Positions 48,606-60,039 of a DNA stretch of 64,000 bases are shown here, piece by piece; positions within the stretch are counted from its first letter, which is position 1; every line of letters begins with the position of its first letter. Source of the DNA: Microstegium vimineum (Eukaryota > Streptophyta > Magnoliopsida > Poales > Poaceae). The stretch is from positions 10,261,894 to 10,325,893 of the forward strand of contig CM039133.1 in assembly GCA_022036555.1 (NCBI GenBank), in the 5' to 3' direction. A program made the translations under genes and the position numbers. Under the pieces are notes generated by a model. That model ran no database searches and was not told the origin of the DNA. It saw only the letters and a program-made list of their open reading frames with translations.

Positions 48606-51600
48606 ATGGCGAGGGCGAGCCAAATCACAATGCTGGGCATCTTGCTGCTGGCTGCAGCTCTGCCTGCTAGTTCTTCCTTGAACCGTAGCAGTCAGACTGA
48701 CCTCACTGCTCTACTAGCTTTCAGAGCCCAGGTGTCTGATCCTCTTGGAATCCTTCGCATGAACGAACTGGACAGCCAGCACATCCTTCTGCCACTGGAT
48801 AGGCATCATTTGCAGCCAGCGTCGGCAGCGTGTCATTTTGCTTTGGAGCTTCCCAACATACCTCTGCAAGGCATGATCAATCCATATCTCGGTAATCTCT
48901 CTTTATTGTCTTCCCTCAATCTCGCAAACACTGAGCTGTCGGGCCCCATTCCAGCAGATCTTGGAAGGTTGACTCATCTCAGAGTTCTTGATCTCGGTCA
49001 TAATCGATTGTCAGGTACTATACCATCTGCGATAGGAAACCTTACTAGAATCCAGGTTCTTGTTCTACAAAACAACAGTATCTCGGGGCATATCATTCCA
49101 GTGCTCGAAAATTTGCATGACATTAGGTACGTAAGTTTTGTAAAGAATGACTTGAGTGGCTACATACCTGAAAATTTATTCAACAGCACACCTTTGTTAA
49201 CCCACATAATTTTTGGAAATAATAGCCTGTCAGGAACAATACCAAATTGTATTGGTTCCTTGTCCAAGGTTGAGACCCTTTTTTTCAGATAAAGGAAATT
49301 TAAATTTCCGGCTTCAGTCATCCTCTCTCGAGGATACATCAGGTCACATTATTACATCGGACATCCAGTGAAACAGATAAGACCTACGTCTCTTGAGTAC
49401 ACTGGATCAGCTAAAACAAAACTCATGAAAAAAATTACATCTCCAATAATGAATTCTAACTTGCACTGGTATAACCACCAAGCCACAAATCGACACCAAA
49501 ACACGTCTAGCAGACCAAGAGGATGCTGAAAGAACGTAGAACGTAGGACGTCAACCGCCATTGGAGATTCCGGATACTGTAACCTGGCAACGGAACGAAG
49601 CTCTTGGTGCACCTGCAAGGGACCTACCAAAACCAATTCGGCAACAAAGCTGACAATCCATGGGATCATCCAAAAGCGACGTCTCCAACGAGCATATGAC
49701 CTCCAAAGACGTCATCATCACCCACCAGATACACCGGTGTTGGGTTTTCACCCGGGAAGATCCACATGGAGGACAAGACGACGCCTCCAGCGAGGAAAAT
49801 GGCGCTCGCAGGCGTCACCGCCGTCCAAACATGGTAGCACTGCCACTGCCTCCACGAGCCTATCTGTTACGCCATACACCAGCGAAGCATCGATGGATCA
49901 AACCATCAAATCCGAAGAACCGAGTTCCACCAAAAGGTTGCCCATTGCAGACGATGAAACCATCACCAAAGTGTACGCCTCCTCCCGTCCTTCGTCGTAG
50001 CCGCCTAGGCTGCTTGCCACCGACGCGGCCGGTAAAGTCGTGTGGGAGGGGCAGATATCACCCCCCTCTCTGCACGAACCACCGCCACCATTGCACCGCC
50101 AACAGCAGCCGAACGACATCGGCTGCCACCACCACTGGCACATCTGTCCACGAAGACAGTGGATCGGTGACCACGTCGCTCACCACCGCCCCGCACACAG
50201 ATCCGCCCAACCCCTGCAATTTTTCCTCGACGACAGTGGATCGACGACCTCGTCGCTCACCGCCGCCGCCGCATGCAGATCAACAACCGTACACGATGAC
50301 GGTAGATCGGCGACCGCGTCACTCACCGCCGCCGCCGCAGACAGATCCGCCCCGATCCGTCCAACGTGCCTTGTGCACCACTTCCATCGCCGCGTCGTCC
50401 GCACCGCCTCCAATCCGCTGCCTCCGGGTGCCGACCCCATCAAAGCATGGCTGCCACCCGAAGAACTCCCCGCGTCGTCGACCTCTGGACAGCCGAGGCC
50501 AGATCCGGCCACCGAGATCCGGGCGCACAGGCCCCGGATCAGTCGGCACCGCTGTCGGTTCCCGCTCGGGGAAGAGAGGGAGACTAGCCCATCGCCATGC
50601 GCCCCGCCGCCGCCTTCCCGGCCAGCCGGCCGGCCTTGGTCGTGGTCGGCGACCTCGCCGAGCCCCACGTGGCACGGGCAAGTCGGCCCCGTGGCCACGT
50701 CGTCCTGCGCCGCCACACCACCGGATGAGAGGGCCCCGCCGCCGCCATCCCGGCCAGCAGCGCGGCCTTGCCGGTGGCCCGCTCCGGCGGCGGCGCGACT
50801 GGAGAGTGGAGGGGAGGGGAGGGAGAGGGCCGACGGTAGGGTTGGTCGCCCGAGCCACCCGCGTGGGGGCGACACGGAGCGGTCCGTGGGGTGGGGGGGG
50901 GGGGGGAATCCGCCTCCCCGCTCGCCTGCTTCTCGCTAAACCTGGCGAGGCACAAGTTGATTCAGTGTTGGTGCTCGGAAGTTAGCATTACAAGTTAATC
51001 AACTCACAGGCCCAGTGCCTCCATCCATATTCAACATGTCTAGGCTGCAGCAAATGATCCTGTACGGAAACTACAAGCTCACTGGACCTATCCCTGATAA
51101 TATAACCTTTAATCTCCCGATGTTGCGATTGATCGATCTCCATAGGAACAGTTTCAAAGGTCGACTCCCATCTGGACTTGCAGCATGTCAATACCTCAAT
51201 AAAATTAATATGATTGCCAACTTATTTGCTGATGTTTTGCCAACATGGTTAGCTACACTGCCACAGCTAACTGTCATAGCCCTGGGCAACAATCAAATTT
51301 TTGGGCCAATCCCAGATGTTCTCAGCAACCTCACCGGGCTCGTTGACCTAGAACTTGCGTTCTGTAATCTAACTGGAGAGATTCCATCTGGATTGATAGA
51401 ATTGAGGAAGCTTTCTAGATTGCACCTTTCGCATAATCAACTGACTGGCTCATTTCCTAGTTTTATTGGTAACCTATCTGAACTATCTTTTCTGGTCTTG
51501 AAATCAAATTCATTGACAGGATCTGTACCAACAACAGTTGGAAATAGCAGATCACTTAACATTCTTAGCATTGGGTGGAACTTCCTTCATGGAGGACTTG

Positions 51601-53709
51601 ATTTTTTTGACTATCCTTTCGAATTGCAGGCAACTCCAAGCCCTTGACATTTCTGTTAGTTTTTTCACTGGTAATCTTCCTGACTATCTGGGAAACTTCT
51701 CTAGCCAGTTGTCATTCTTTTTAGCATTCGACAATGAGTTAACTGGCAATCTTCCTGCTAGTCTATCAAATCTAAGTGCTCTAAGCCTGTTGGACCTTTC
51801 ATATAACCAAATAAGCAGCTTAATCCCAGAGTCCATCACGCTGTTGAAAAATCTACGGATGCTTGACTTCTCCATGAATAACATGTCTGGTCATGTACCA
51901 AAACAAATTGCTACTCTCAGCAGCTTAGAACGATTGTATCTTCATGACAACAAATTTTCAGGTGTTTTGCCAGATAACCTTGGTAACCTCACTAGGTTGC
52001 AGTATATTGTGCTATCTTATAATCAGTTCTCTTCGGGTGTGCCATCCAGCATTTTCTACCTTGACATTCTCGTTTTACTTAATCTGTCTCACAATGCCAT
52101 AACTGGTGCATTACCATTACCTGATGATATTAGCAGCTTGGCACAAATTGATCAAATCGATCTTTCTGCCAACCACTTGTTTGGAAAACTTCCCAATTCA
52201 CTTGGACAGCTTCAAATGCTGACCTACTTGAATCTATCAAATAACATGTTTAGTAGCTCAATTCCTGACTCCTTTAAAAATCTATCAAGTATAGCGACAC
52301 TAGACCTATCCTCCAACCATCTGTCTGGTAACATTCCGAAATATTTTTCCAATTTTACCTACCTAAAGAGCCTTAATCTCTCCTTCAATAATCTACAAGG
52401 TCAGATACCAGAGGGTGGTGTTTTCACAAACATTACTCTGCAGTATTTGATGGGCAACTCTGGGCTGTGTGGTGCTTCTCGTTTAGGATTCTCACCGTGT
52501 CCAGGAAATTCTTATACTCGGCTAATTCACACATCCTAAAGTTCATACTCCCTGCAACTGCAACTGTGGCACTAACCTGTTGATCAGAAAGAAAAAATTA
52601 AAGCAGAGGGAGCTAATGGGTTCTGCCAGGATGGCTGATGCTATTGGCCATGATATAATCTCCTACCATGATACTGTGTGTGCTACTGGCAATTTCAGTG
52701 AGGACAATCTGGTGGGATCTGGAAGCTTTGGTAAAGTTTACAAGGCCCAACTGGGTGACAACTTGGTTGTTGCAATAAAAGTTCTGAATATGCAGCTTCA
52801 ACAGGCTGTGAGGAGTTTCGATGCTGAATGCCAAGTATTGCGCATGGCTCGGCACCGCAACTTGGTACGAATTATTAACACCTGTTCCAACCTAGACTTC
52901 AGAGCACTGGTGCTTGAGTACATGCCTAATGGTAGCTTGCAGGCACACCTGCACAGTGAAGGCATGATACACCTTGGATTCCTTAAGAGATTAGACATTA
53001 TGCTAGATGTGTCGATGGCAATGGAGTATCTGCACCATGAGCACTATGAGATAGTCCTACATTGTGACTTGAAGCCTAGCAATGTGCTATTTGACGAAGC
53101 AATGACAGCACATGTTGCAGACTTTGGCATCGCAAAAATGCTCCTAGGTGAGGAGAGCTCCATGATTTCAGCAAGCATGCCTGGAACAATAGGATACATG
53201 GCACCAGGTATCCCACTAATTTCACTTGACTGTTCAATATTACTGATAGTATGTAATGATGTTGTTGTGACTAACCTAGCTACAGTGATACCTTGTCACC
53301 AGAATATGGCTCCATGGGTAAAGCATCAAGGAAGAGTGATGTATTCAGCTTCGGTATCATGTTACTGGAAGTATTCACCGGAAAGGCGCCAACAGATTCA
53401 ATGTTTGCTGGAGAACGAAGCCTTAGGGAGTGGGTTCATCGAGCATTTCCAACGAGGCTTGTTGAGCTCCTAGACGCTGAACTTGTACAAGATATTGAAG
53501 GAAATTTTGGCTTTATCCGTAATCATGGTAGCAAGCCCTCAGAGTCTCCTTCTAGCAGTCTAATTGATCTTGTCCCAATATTCGAGTTGGGTCTGCTGTG
53601 CTCAAGAGATGCACCTGATGAGAGGTTGACAATGAAGGATGCGGTTGTGAAGTTGAAGAGGATGAAGAAGGACTATGTTGATTATCTTGATTCTGCGGGG
53701 AGGAGGTAA
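48606..53709 (+). pseudogene. Xa21-like LRR receptor kinase, LRR-XII type, disrupted
   Basis: From the ATG at 48606 it encodes a signal peptide (ITMLGILLLAAALPASSS), the N-terminal cap (DLTALLAFRAQVSDPLGIL) and LRRs, interrupted at about 49278 by a 1.7-kb retroposon. LRRs resume at about 50984 (QVNQLTGPVPPSIFNMSRL). A one-base shift at about 51595-51640 and another before the membrane segment (about 52520) break the frame. The membrane region ends in a stop near 52580. The kinase then reads GSGSFGKVYK, VAIKVL, HCDLKPSN (non-RD) and DFGIAK, with the conserved intron 53208-53302 before EYGSMGKASRKSDVFSFG. Intact relatives sit in the plasma membrane and sense microbial ligands. Here at least four lesions rule out a full product. 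Confidence 0.92.
49278..50975 (-). mobile_element. GC-rich retroposon inserted in the LRR-coding exon
   Basis: It begins on the plus strand with T7 (49279-49285) and is GC-rich towards its other end, so it is a minus-strand retroposon with a poly(A) tail at the left. Removing it would rejoin the LRR sequence approximately. Candidate flanking repeats are imperfect ('ccaaggttga' at 49264 and 'cacaagttga' at 50951). Open frames of several hundred residues on both strands come from GC content, with no reverse transcriptase or other domain. Confidence 0.65.
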
Positions 53710-53918
53710 TGATGAATGATCAACAAACTCTTGGCCCATGAATCATTTATCGGGAGCTGTCATGCATCTCCTAAGCTATTATCAGGAGTCACTACGGTTT
53801 TTTCTTCATTAGCTCAAGGGGTTGAAGGTTCTTTGTCAGAATGAAAATCTATGTTCTCATTTGAGAATGAACTCAGTTCTGATCTCTGTTGATGCATTGG
53901 CGTAGTAAAGTGTTATTA

Positions 53919-55082
53919 TAATGAGGATGGGATCTGGCAATCACTATTGAGGAACAAGTACTTGAGAAACAAAACTTTAGGCGAGGTGACAAAAAAAGCT
54001 ACTGACTCACATTTTTGGAAAGGGCTCATGAATGTGAAAGACCAATTCTTAAACCTTGGTTCCTTTAAAGTAGGGAATGGTTCTCAAATAAGATTTTGGG
54101 AAGATAGATGGGTCTGCAACCAGCCACTAAAATATATGTACCCTGCTTTGTTCAACATAGTCCATAGAAAGCATGACACAGTTGCTAATGTTCTTAGAAC
54201 AACACCTTTCAATATCTCGTTTCGGCGAGGTTTGGTAGGGCAAAACTTGAGAGATTGGAACAAAATTGTGTCTTCTTTAACGGTCTTGAATCTCCAGGAT
54301 AGCCCAGATGTTTTTAGTTGGTCTCTACTTTCAATAGGACAATTCTCCGTCAAATCTATGTATGCTGCTCTAATTAATAATGGTGTGAGACTTTCACAAA
54401 AAATTTGGCGTGCAAAGATGCCAACTAAGATCAAGATCTGTCTGTGGTATTTGAAAAGGGGTGTAGTATTAACTAAAGATAATTTGATTAGAAGAAATTG
54501 GAATGGGGACAAAAATTGTTCGTTTTGTCATACCTCAGAATCTATTCAACATCTTTTTTTCGATTGTGCATACGCTAAATTCTTGTGGAGAGTTGTTCAT
54601 TTGTTGTTTGGGATTCCAAAACCAATTCACATCAATGATTTATTTAATCGGTGGTGTAAATTGGGGAGGAACAAACATAATCTACTTTTATTAACTGCAG
54701 CATCAGCTTTGTGTTGGACCATTTGGCTTACAAGAAATGAAGTGGTGTTTGATAAATGTAGACCAAAAACTTTCTTGCAGGTACTATTCAGGGGAATACA
54801 TTGGCTCCGGTAATGGGCACAGCTACAGCGCCATGAGGTTGATCAAGAGGTGCTCTTACATGCTTGCCGTCTACTAGAGGAGGTTGCATTGGGTTTCTTT
54901 GTGTCGTCTGGATGGTTATCTACTTGTCGGGTTTTGTTTCATTAGTTAAGTCTTTGGTGGACCTTTTTAGGTTCAATAGGTTGATTGTGTTTGGGTTTGG
55001 ACCTTAGTTCCAGTACTTTGTAATAATTGGTCTGATTCTACCTTGAGTAGATGAAGCCGGATATTTATCCATTATCTAAAAA
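53919..55082 (+). mobile_element. 5'-truncated LINE with zf-RVT domain
   Basis: An open frame (53947-54813) covers the C-terminal part of an L1 ORF2: FWEDRWVCNQPL, then a zf-RVT region with IWRAKMPTKIKICLWYL and CSFCHTSESIQHLFFDC. A 3' UTR follows and ends 'ccattatct' plus an A run. The 12-bp repeat AAAGTGTTATTA flanks it at 53907-53918 and 55083-55094, the A part overlapping the tail. The reverse transcriptase core is absent, as expected for incomplete reverse transcription. Confidence 0.85.
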
Positions 55083-55640
55083 AAGTGTTATTACTAGTGA
55101 ACTATCACTGTTGATGCAACAAAACTGTAAAAACAATTTACTCGTTTGGCATGTTTTGTCCTCTTGGTTTATAAATTTAGGGTATATGTACTCCTCACCG
55201 TAGCTCTTGTGTTTGCAATCTTATATGAGCTTTGGTATACTTTATAGGAGCTAACAACTCAAGTAAATTGTAGTCATTGTTTTTTTAGAATTTATAAGAA
55301 TAGTTGTTAACATAGAGATCGGTCACGCAACACAAGGAGCTAGAATGCTAAGGTCGCAAACTAACTGAAAAATGAAATGGATAACCAATAACTTTTGCAG
55401 TGCAGAGCGGCGAGGTTTACAAGCAAACGAATAAGGATGTGTGTCGTGATTACATGACGAGGAAAGGTTAGTTTTGTGACAAATTAGCGAAGGAGCCGTT
55501 GAAGTTCTCGTTCGGGAGGGATCCCGTCTAGGCAAGGACGTCTGCGCGGTTGCCCTATGTCGACCAGTAAGCCTATGTTGCCATCTTTGATCATCGGATC
55601 AAGTGATGAACAATAAGATGAAGTTGAGAACATATTAGGG
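55083..55640. other. intergenic, no gene seen
   Basis: Short open frames only. Nothing matched a family I know. Confidence 0.4.
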
Positions 55641-55815
55641 CAAAACAAAGGTCATGTCAAAGTGCTTGGTGAGCAGATTAAGACCCCTCTTGGATGAACT
55701 TATAGCTCCATCCCAAAGTGCTTTTATCGTCCCTGACCGTCTTATTACTAACAATGCGTTCATTGCTTTTGAATGCCTCCATGTCATGGAAGGGGCAAAG
55801 GAGTTTATATGGCAT
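55641..55815 (+). pseudogene. fragment of a LINE reverse transcriptase
   Basis: It reads KCLVSRLRPLLDELIAPSQS followed by AFIVPDRLITNNAFIAFECLH, matching the early reverse transcriptase region of plant LINEs (KVLANRLKPxLxxLIxxxQSAF). Similarity stops at about 55815, where GC-rich DNA begins. It is a short relic. Confidence 0.75.
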
Positions 55816-56265
55816 GGAGCCCGTAGCACAGTGGTCTGGCCCGAAGCACAGTTTTTTGGCCCGACCCAAGCACGACATGGCCCGGTAGTGTGCGGGCCCG
55901 GGCTGGCATGACCCGGCGCATAGGGCCCTACCTGTGCCGCAACCCAGCGTCAAGGCCCTATGGGAGAGCTTGCCGACAGCCGCTGTCACCTTGCGATGGC
56001 CAAGGGGAGACCGCCATCTCCTTCCCTAGCATCGGCCACCACCTCGCCGAAGCCTCGGGCTGGCCCAACCGCTTGCTGCGCCGTTCTTTTTGGGCCAGCC
56101 CTGCACGAAAAGTGGCCTAGCAGGCCATGCCTGGGCCGTTGGCCAGGCACAGAGCCCACAGAGGCACAACCCAGTGGCACACCGGGCCCGGCCGTGCCGT
56201 GCTTGGTCGAGCCATGCCATATCGGGCCGGCCCCTTACCCATCTACGAGCTAAAGAGAGTAAATT
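55816..56265. mobile_element. GC-rich repeat with 'ggcccg' motifs, unclassified
   Basis: The stretch has many 'ggcccg', 'cgggcc' and 'gcacgacatggc' motifs at both ends in opposite orientations, which suggests a short inverted-repeat DNA element that cut the LINE relic. Termini could not be fixed. Confidence 0.4.
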
Positions 56266-56329
56266 GGTGGTTTAATCCACAAGGATAAATAGCCAGTCAC
56301 TGTCAGAGATTTTTTGTGTGCAGATGGCA

Positions 56330-56647
56330 GTAAACAACTACAGTACAATCTAATAGTTGAATACTATGTAGCAATTGAACAACTGAAAACAATGTAACTA
56401 CTTCAAACGTTGAATACAAAATCCCACTATTTTGGGGGAGATTTGTTTTTTTATACCATCATAAGGGGGGTGTAGAATAATCTGTGTCACTGACACATGA
56501 GACACTAATATGGTATTTTATATACCACTCACCCCCTTATGATGCTTATTATGTAAATTTTCCCTATGTTGGCATCCTCAGATTTGATGGAAAAAGAAAA
56601 AAACTATACATTTCAGCTTCTTCCTATTTGAGCAGGTCATGGGGCAA
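56330..56647 (-). pseudogene. 3' end of a second MATH-BTB gene copy
   Basis: The sequence is closely similar to 61250-61400: 'tgtagcaattga..aactgaaaacaatg', 'aatacaaaatcccactatttt', 'cctcagattt.attgaaaaag' and 'ttcctatttgagcaggtca'. This covers the 3' UTR and last codons of the intact MATH-BTB gene. A 128-bp MITE (56436-56563) interrupts it. The rest of the gene is replaced by a Ty1-copia fragment, and its MATH part lies at 59560-59990. Confidence 0.85.
56436..56563. mobile_element. 128-bp Mutator-like MITE
   Basis: The ends GGGAGATTTG and 'taaattttcc' are inverted, and inside them 'catcataaggggg' faces 'cccccttatgatg'. It is flanked by 9-bp repeats CTATTTTGG (56427-56435) and CTATGTTGG (56564-56572), one mismatch. 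The uninterrupted paralogous site at about 61327 has a single 'ctatttta' followed by 'gcaccctcag', which confirms an insertion. Confidence 0.8.
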
Positions 56648-59550
56648 ACTGTGAATACATTGGTGTATGCATGCTTGCAGCAAATGAGCCAGCTGGAGTA
56701 GATGAAGCATTGGAGGAGCAGTGCTGTATTGAAGCAATGAACAGTGAGCTGAACTCAATACAGGAGAACAATACATGGTTGTATGCTGATCTACCAAAAG
56801 GTCACAAAGCAATTGGTTTGAAGTGGGGTTAAAAGGTGAAAAGGGATCTAGAGGGTAAGATAATTATGCACAAAGTAAGACTTGTTGCTAAAGGTTATGC
56901 TCAGAAGTATGGAGTGGATTATGAGGAGGTATTTGCTCCTGTAGCTAGGCTAGAAATAGTGAAACTTATACTAGCACTAGCAGCTCAAGGAAGGTGGAAA
57001 TTCCATCACATGGATGTCAAGTCTGCTTTCTTGAATGGCGACTTCTTGAATGGCGACTTTACAGGAGGAAGTATATGTTCATCAACCTCTTCAAGATGAG
57101 AAAAGCCTTGTATCGACTGAAGCAGGCATTTGGAGCCTGGAATGCAATTATTAGACCATGAACTTGTCAAGCTGGGGTTCTATAGAAGTGAAGAGGAACA
57201 TGCAATCTACAAAAAGAGAAGTGGTGACTCATTGTTACTACTTGGAGTTTATGTAGATCACTACTACATAAATAATTTTGCATAACACTTGGGTTTTATT
57301 AACCGTGGCGGTTAAACACATAAACCGCCACGGTTAATAGGTGGCCAGAAAGCCCACCGGTTGGGGGTCACAACCACCACGGTTAATGACCTATTAACCG
57401 TGGCGGTTGTTATAATCTAACCGCCACGGTTACTGACCTATTAACCATGGCGGTTACTATTGCACAACCGCCACGAAAAATGAATTTACCGAGGCGGTCT
57501 TCTTAATTCAACCGCCTCCTAAAATAAGGGCCCAACTAGTAGTCCGAAAAGCCCAAAGTGTCGGGCTCATATATATATATATTCTCCCCCTCCCTCCCCT
57601 CCCTCAGTCCACTCCCTCCCAGCCGCCCCACTCCCTCCTCCCCCACTCCCTCCCCCATCCCGGCGCCCCTGCCTCCCCCACCCTTCCCTCCCCACCGGCG
57701 GACTCCCCTCCCCCACCCCCACTGGCGGCTCCCCTCCCCGGCGCCACTCCCCTTCCCGGCCGGACTTGCGCGGGCGCGGGAGGGCGGTGCGGGGCCGCGC
57801 GACGGTGTTCGTCGGTGCCCCCCGTCCTCGCCCCGACGGCGGCGCCCCTCGTCCTCCACCCCGGCAGCGCCCCTCTACGGCCCGGATCTGGCGGCGGCTC
57901 TTGGTGGCGGCGGCGGATCCGGCACGGATCTAGCGCGGGGCCTCGCGAGGCGGCGCGCGGGCGACGCGGAGCCGCGCGTGGACGGCGCGGGCGCACGAGG
58001 CGGCATGGGGACGGCGCGACCGCGTGGTGCTGCGTGGCGGCGATGACGGCGGCCCAGATCCAGACCTAAAATCCTAGATCCACCCCTAACCGGGTTTGGA
58101 TCTGGGTTTTTTGTTTTTCAAAACGATTAACCGTGGCAGTTTTTTTCCAATCGCCACCGTGACCATTGATCCGTGGCGGTTGAAAAAACCGCCACGGTTA
58201 ATCATTTTTAACCGCCACGGTTAATGTTTTGTGTAGTAGTGGATGACCTTATCATCTCTGGGCCTGAAAATAAGAAGATTTCTGGATTCAAGCGGGAGAT
58301 GAGCAGAACTTTCAATATGAGTGACATGGGGCTATTGAACTATTATTTGGGAATGGAAGTCAAAAAGTAACCTGGAGAACTCACTATTTGTAAAAGAGCA
58401 TATGCAACAAAGATAGTTGAGCAATGTGGCATGACTGGTTGTAATCCAGTAGATACCCCAATGGATCAAAACAACAAACTGGTGCCTGGAAGGGCACAGA
58501 ATGCAAAAGACATCACCAGATTCAGGAGTGTTGTTGGCAGCTTGAGACATCTTGTTAATACTAGACCAGATATATCCTATGCAGTAGGTATGGTCAGCAG
58601 ATTCATGGAGTGTCCTACCAATGAGCACTGGACTGCTATAAAGAGAATTGTCAGATATCTAGGAGGAACTACTGAATATGGGTGCAGATACCTCAACAAA
58701 CCCACTACAAATCTGAAACTGTTAGGCTACTCTGACAGTGACCATGCTGGTGATTTGGAGAAAATAAAAAGCACTTATGGAATTGTGTTCTTCTTGAATG
58801 GGAATGTAGTGTTATGGACTTCATAGAAGCAAAGAGTCATGTCACTATCCAGTTGTGAAGCTGAGTACATAACAGTAGATTCAGCAGCCTGTCTAGGAGT
58901 GTGGTTGAGTAGGCTCATTGTTGATCTAACAGGTGAGAAGTTGCAGAGGTTCAAGCTTCTTATGGACAAAAAGTCAACACTTGAATTGTGGAAGAATAAT
59001 GTATATCATGAAAGATCCAAGCACATTGACACTCGGTATCATTACATAAGAGAGTGTATTGCTGATGATATCATTGAGGTGGATCTTGTTAGCACTGACC
59101 GACAACTTGCAGACATTTGACAAAGCCTTTGGGAAGGATCAAGTTCGTCAAAATGCGTCGACAATTGGGCATCAGTGAAGTGTGTCACGATTAAGGGGTG
59201 AAATGTTGATTCTGCTCTTTGTAATCGTGTCATAGTTTGTATCCATGTTAGGTGCATTAGGTAGTTTGCTTGAGTCAAACACGTTTGCAATTCGCGTAGA
59301 ATCCTGGGTGACACGTCAAGTGCACATGTGGGCACGCCAGTACCGCGTCAGGGGTTGTTCCATGCCGTGGTGAGCATGCCATGCATGTCGCACGGGGTCC
59401 AAAAAATAAGCATCATCGTGCAGCTACTAGTCATGGCGGGATCGCCGAATCGTGGCCTAGATAATGTCAAGGAAATGCATCAAAAAAGTTGTGCATTCGC
59501 AGTAGAAAAATTGTCTTCCTGATCGCACTCTATACTAATCTCCAGAACAC
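56648..59550 (+). mobile_element. Ty1-copia retrotransposon fragment (reverse transcriptase, RNase H, 3' LTR)
   Basis: The first part (56690-57110) carries the start of a copia reverse transcriptase with a stop near 56830; the later part (58240-59120) carries the rest and RNase H (DISYAVGMVSRFM, SLSSCEAEYI). A polypurine stretch 'aaggggtgaaa' (59193-59203) precedes TGTTGATTCTG, the expected 3' LTR start at 59204. The LTR end near 59550 is estimated. Gag, protease, integrase core and 5' LTR are missing, and several stops and a short internal duplication (about 57040-57060) break the frame. A CACTA element sits inside. It is inactive. Confidence 0.85.
57259..58241. mobile_element. non-autonomous CACTA element, 983 bp
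   Basis: The ends are CACTACTACATAAA and the inverse of CACTACTACACAAA. It is flanked by the 3-bp duplication GAT (57256-57258 and 58242-58244), diagnostic for CACTA. Each subterminal region has multiple inverted copies of 'aaccgccacggtta' and 'taaccgtggcggtt', likely transposase sites. The interior (57590-58070) is very GC-rich with no transposase. It splits the copia reverse transcriptase codon pair for VD/DL. Confidence 0.92.
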
Positions 59551-59559
59551 AATGTTCCT

Positions 59560-59990
59560 GGTGACCGCGCTCCGGGCAACACCGGTGGCGGTGAGATCCT
59601 AGGTCTAGCGAGCCGCCAGTCCTAACAGTGGCGGCAGTGGCGACGGGCGAGTCTCCGCCGTTCGTACGTCCTTGAAGACGGTGAGGTCGCATTTGGTCTA
59701 AAAGTTATCGTCCCAGAGATAGTATGGATCTGACTCCAACTCCTTCTTCCCTATGAATGTATGGTGGTCGTGTGACACATCTGTGGACCAGAAAGTGTGT
59801 ATGCCTCTAAAAGTGTACCTGGGCACCTGATATAGTAAAACATCGATTAAACTGAAGCGAATTCTTGCTTTCACATCCGTCGACGTAGCATCGACATCAT
59901 CTTTCATGTGTACAAAGATAGAGATGTGAAGTGAAAGTTGTCAAGGGCTTGAACCAATATAAATCGTGCATCTCTCTGCGTTAACCATCA
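59560..59990 (-). pseudogene. MATH-domain remnant of the second MATH-BTB gene
   Basis: Pieces read VKARIRFSLIDV, HTFIGKKELES and CDLTVFKDV, parallel to VKARFCFSLLNH, YRTFIERKELES and CDLTVFKDV of the intact gene. At the DNA level 'tccttgaagacggtgaggtcgcatttg' is shared with 62038-62064. Frames change several times and the BTB and BACK parts are gone, cut by the copia fragment. Together with 56330-56647 it marks the outline of one lost gene. Confidence 0.85.
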
Positions 59991-60039
59991 AGTATCACTA
60001 TTCGCCGAAGCCCAAACAACTGTCCCGGGTATCCCCATG

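Noticed and set aside
49660..50985. 441-codon open frame on the plus strand inside the Xa21-like gene
   Set aside because: It is Pro/Arg/Thr-rich, overlaps other long frames on both strands, and lies in a GC-rich retroposon. No domain was recognised.
57536..58069. Open frames up to 162 codons in the CACTA core
   Set aside because: Low-complexity Pro/Arg/Gly composition in all frames; explained by base composition.
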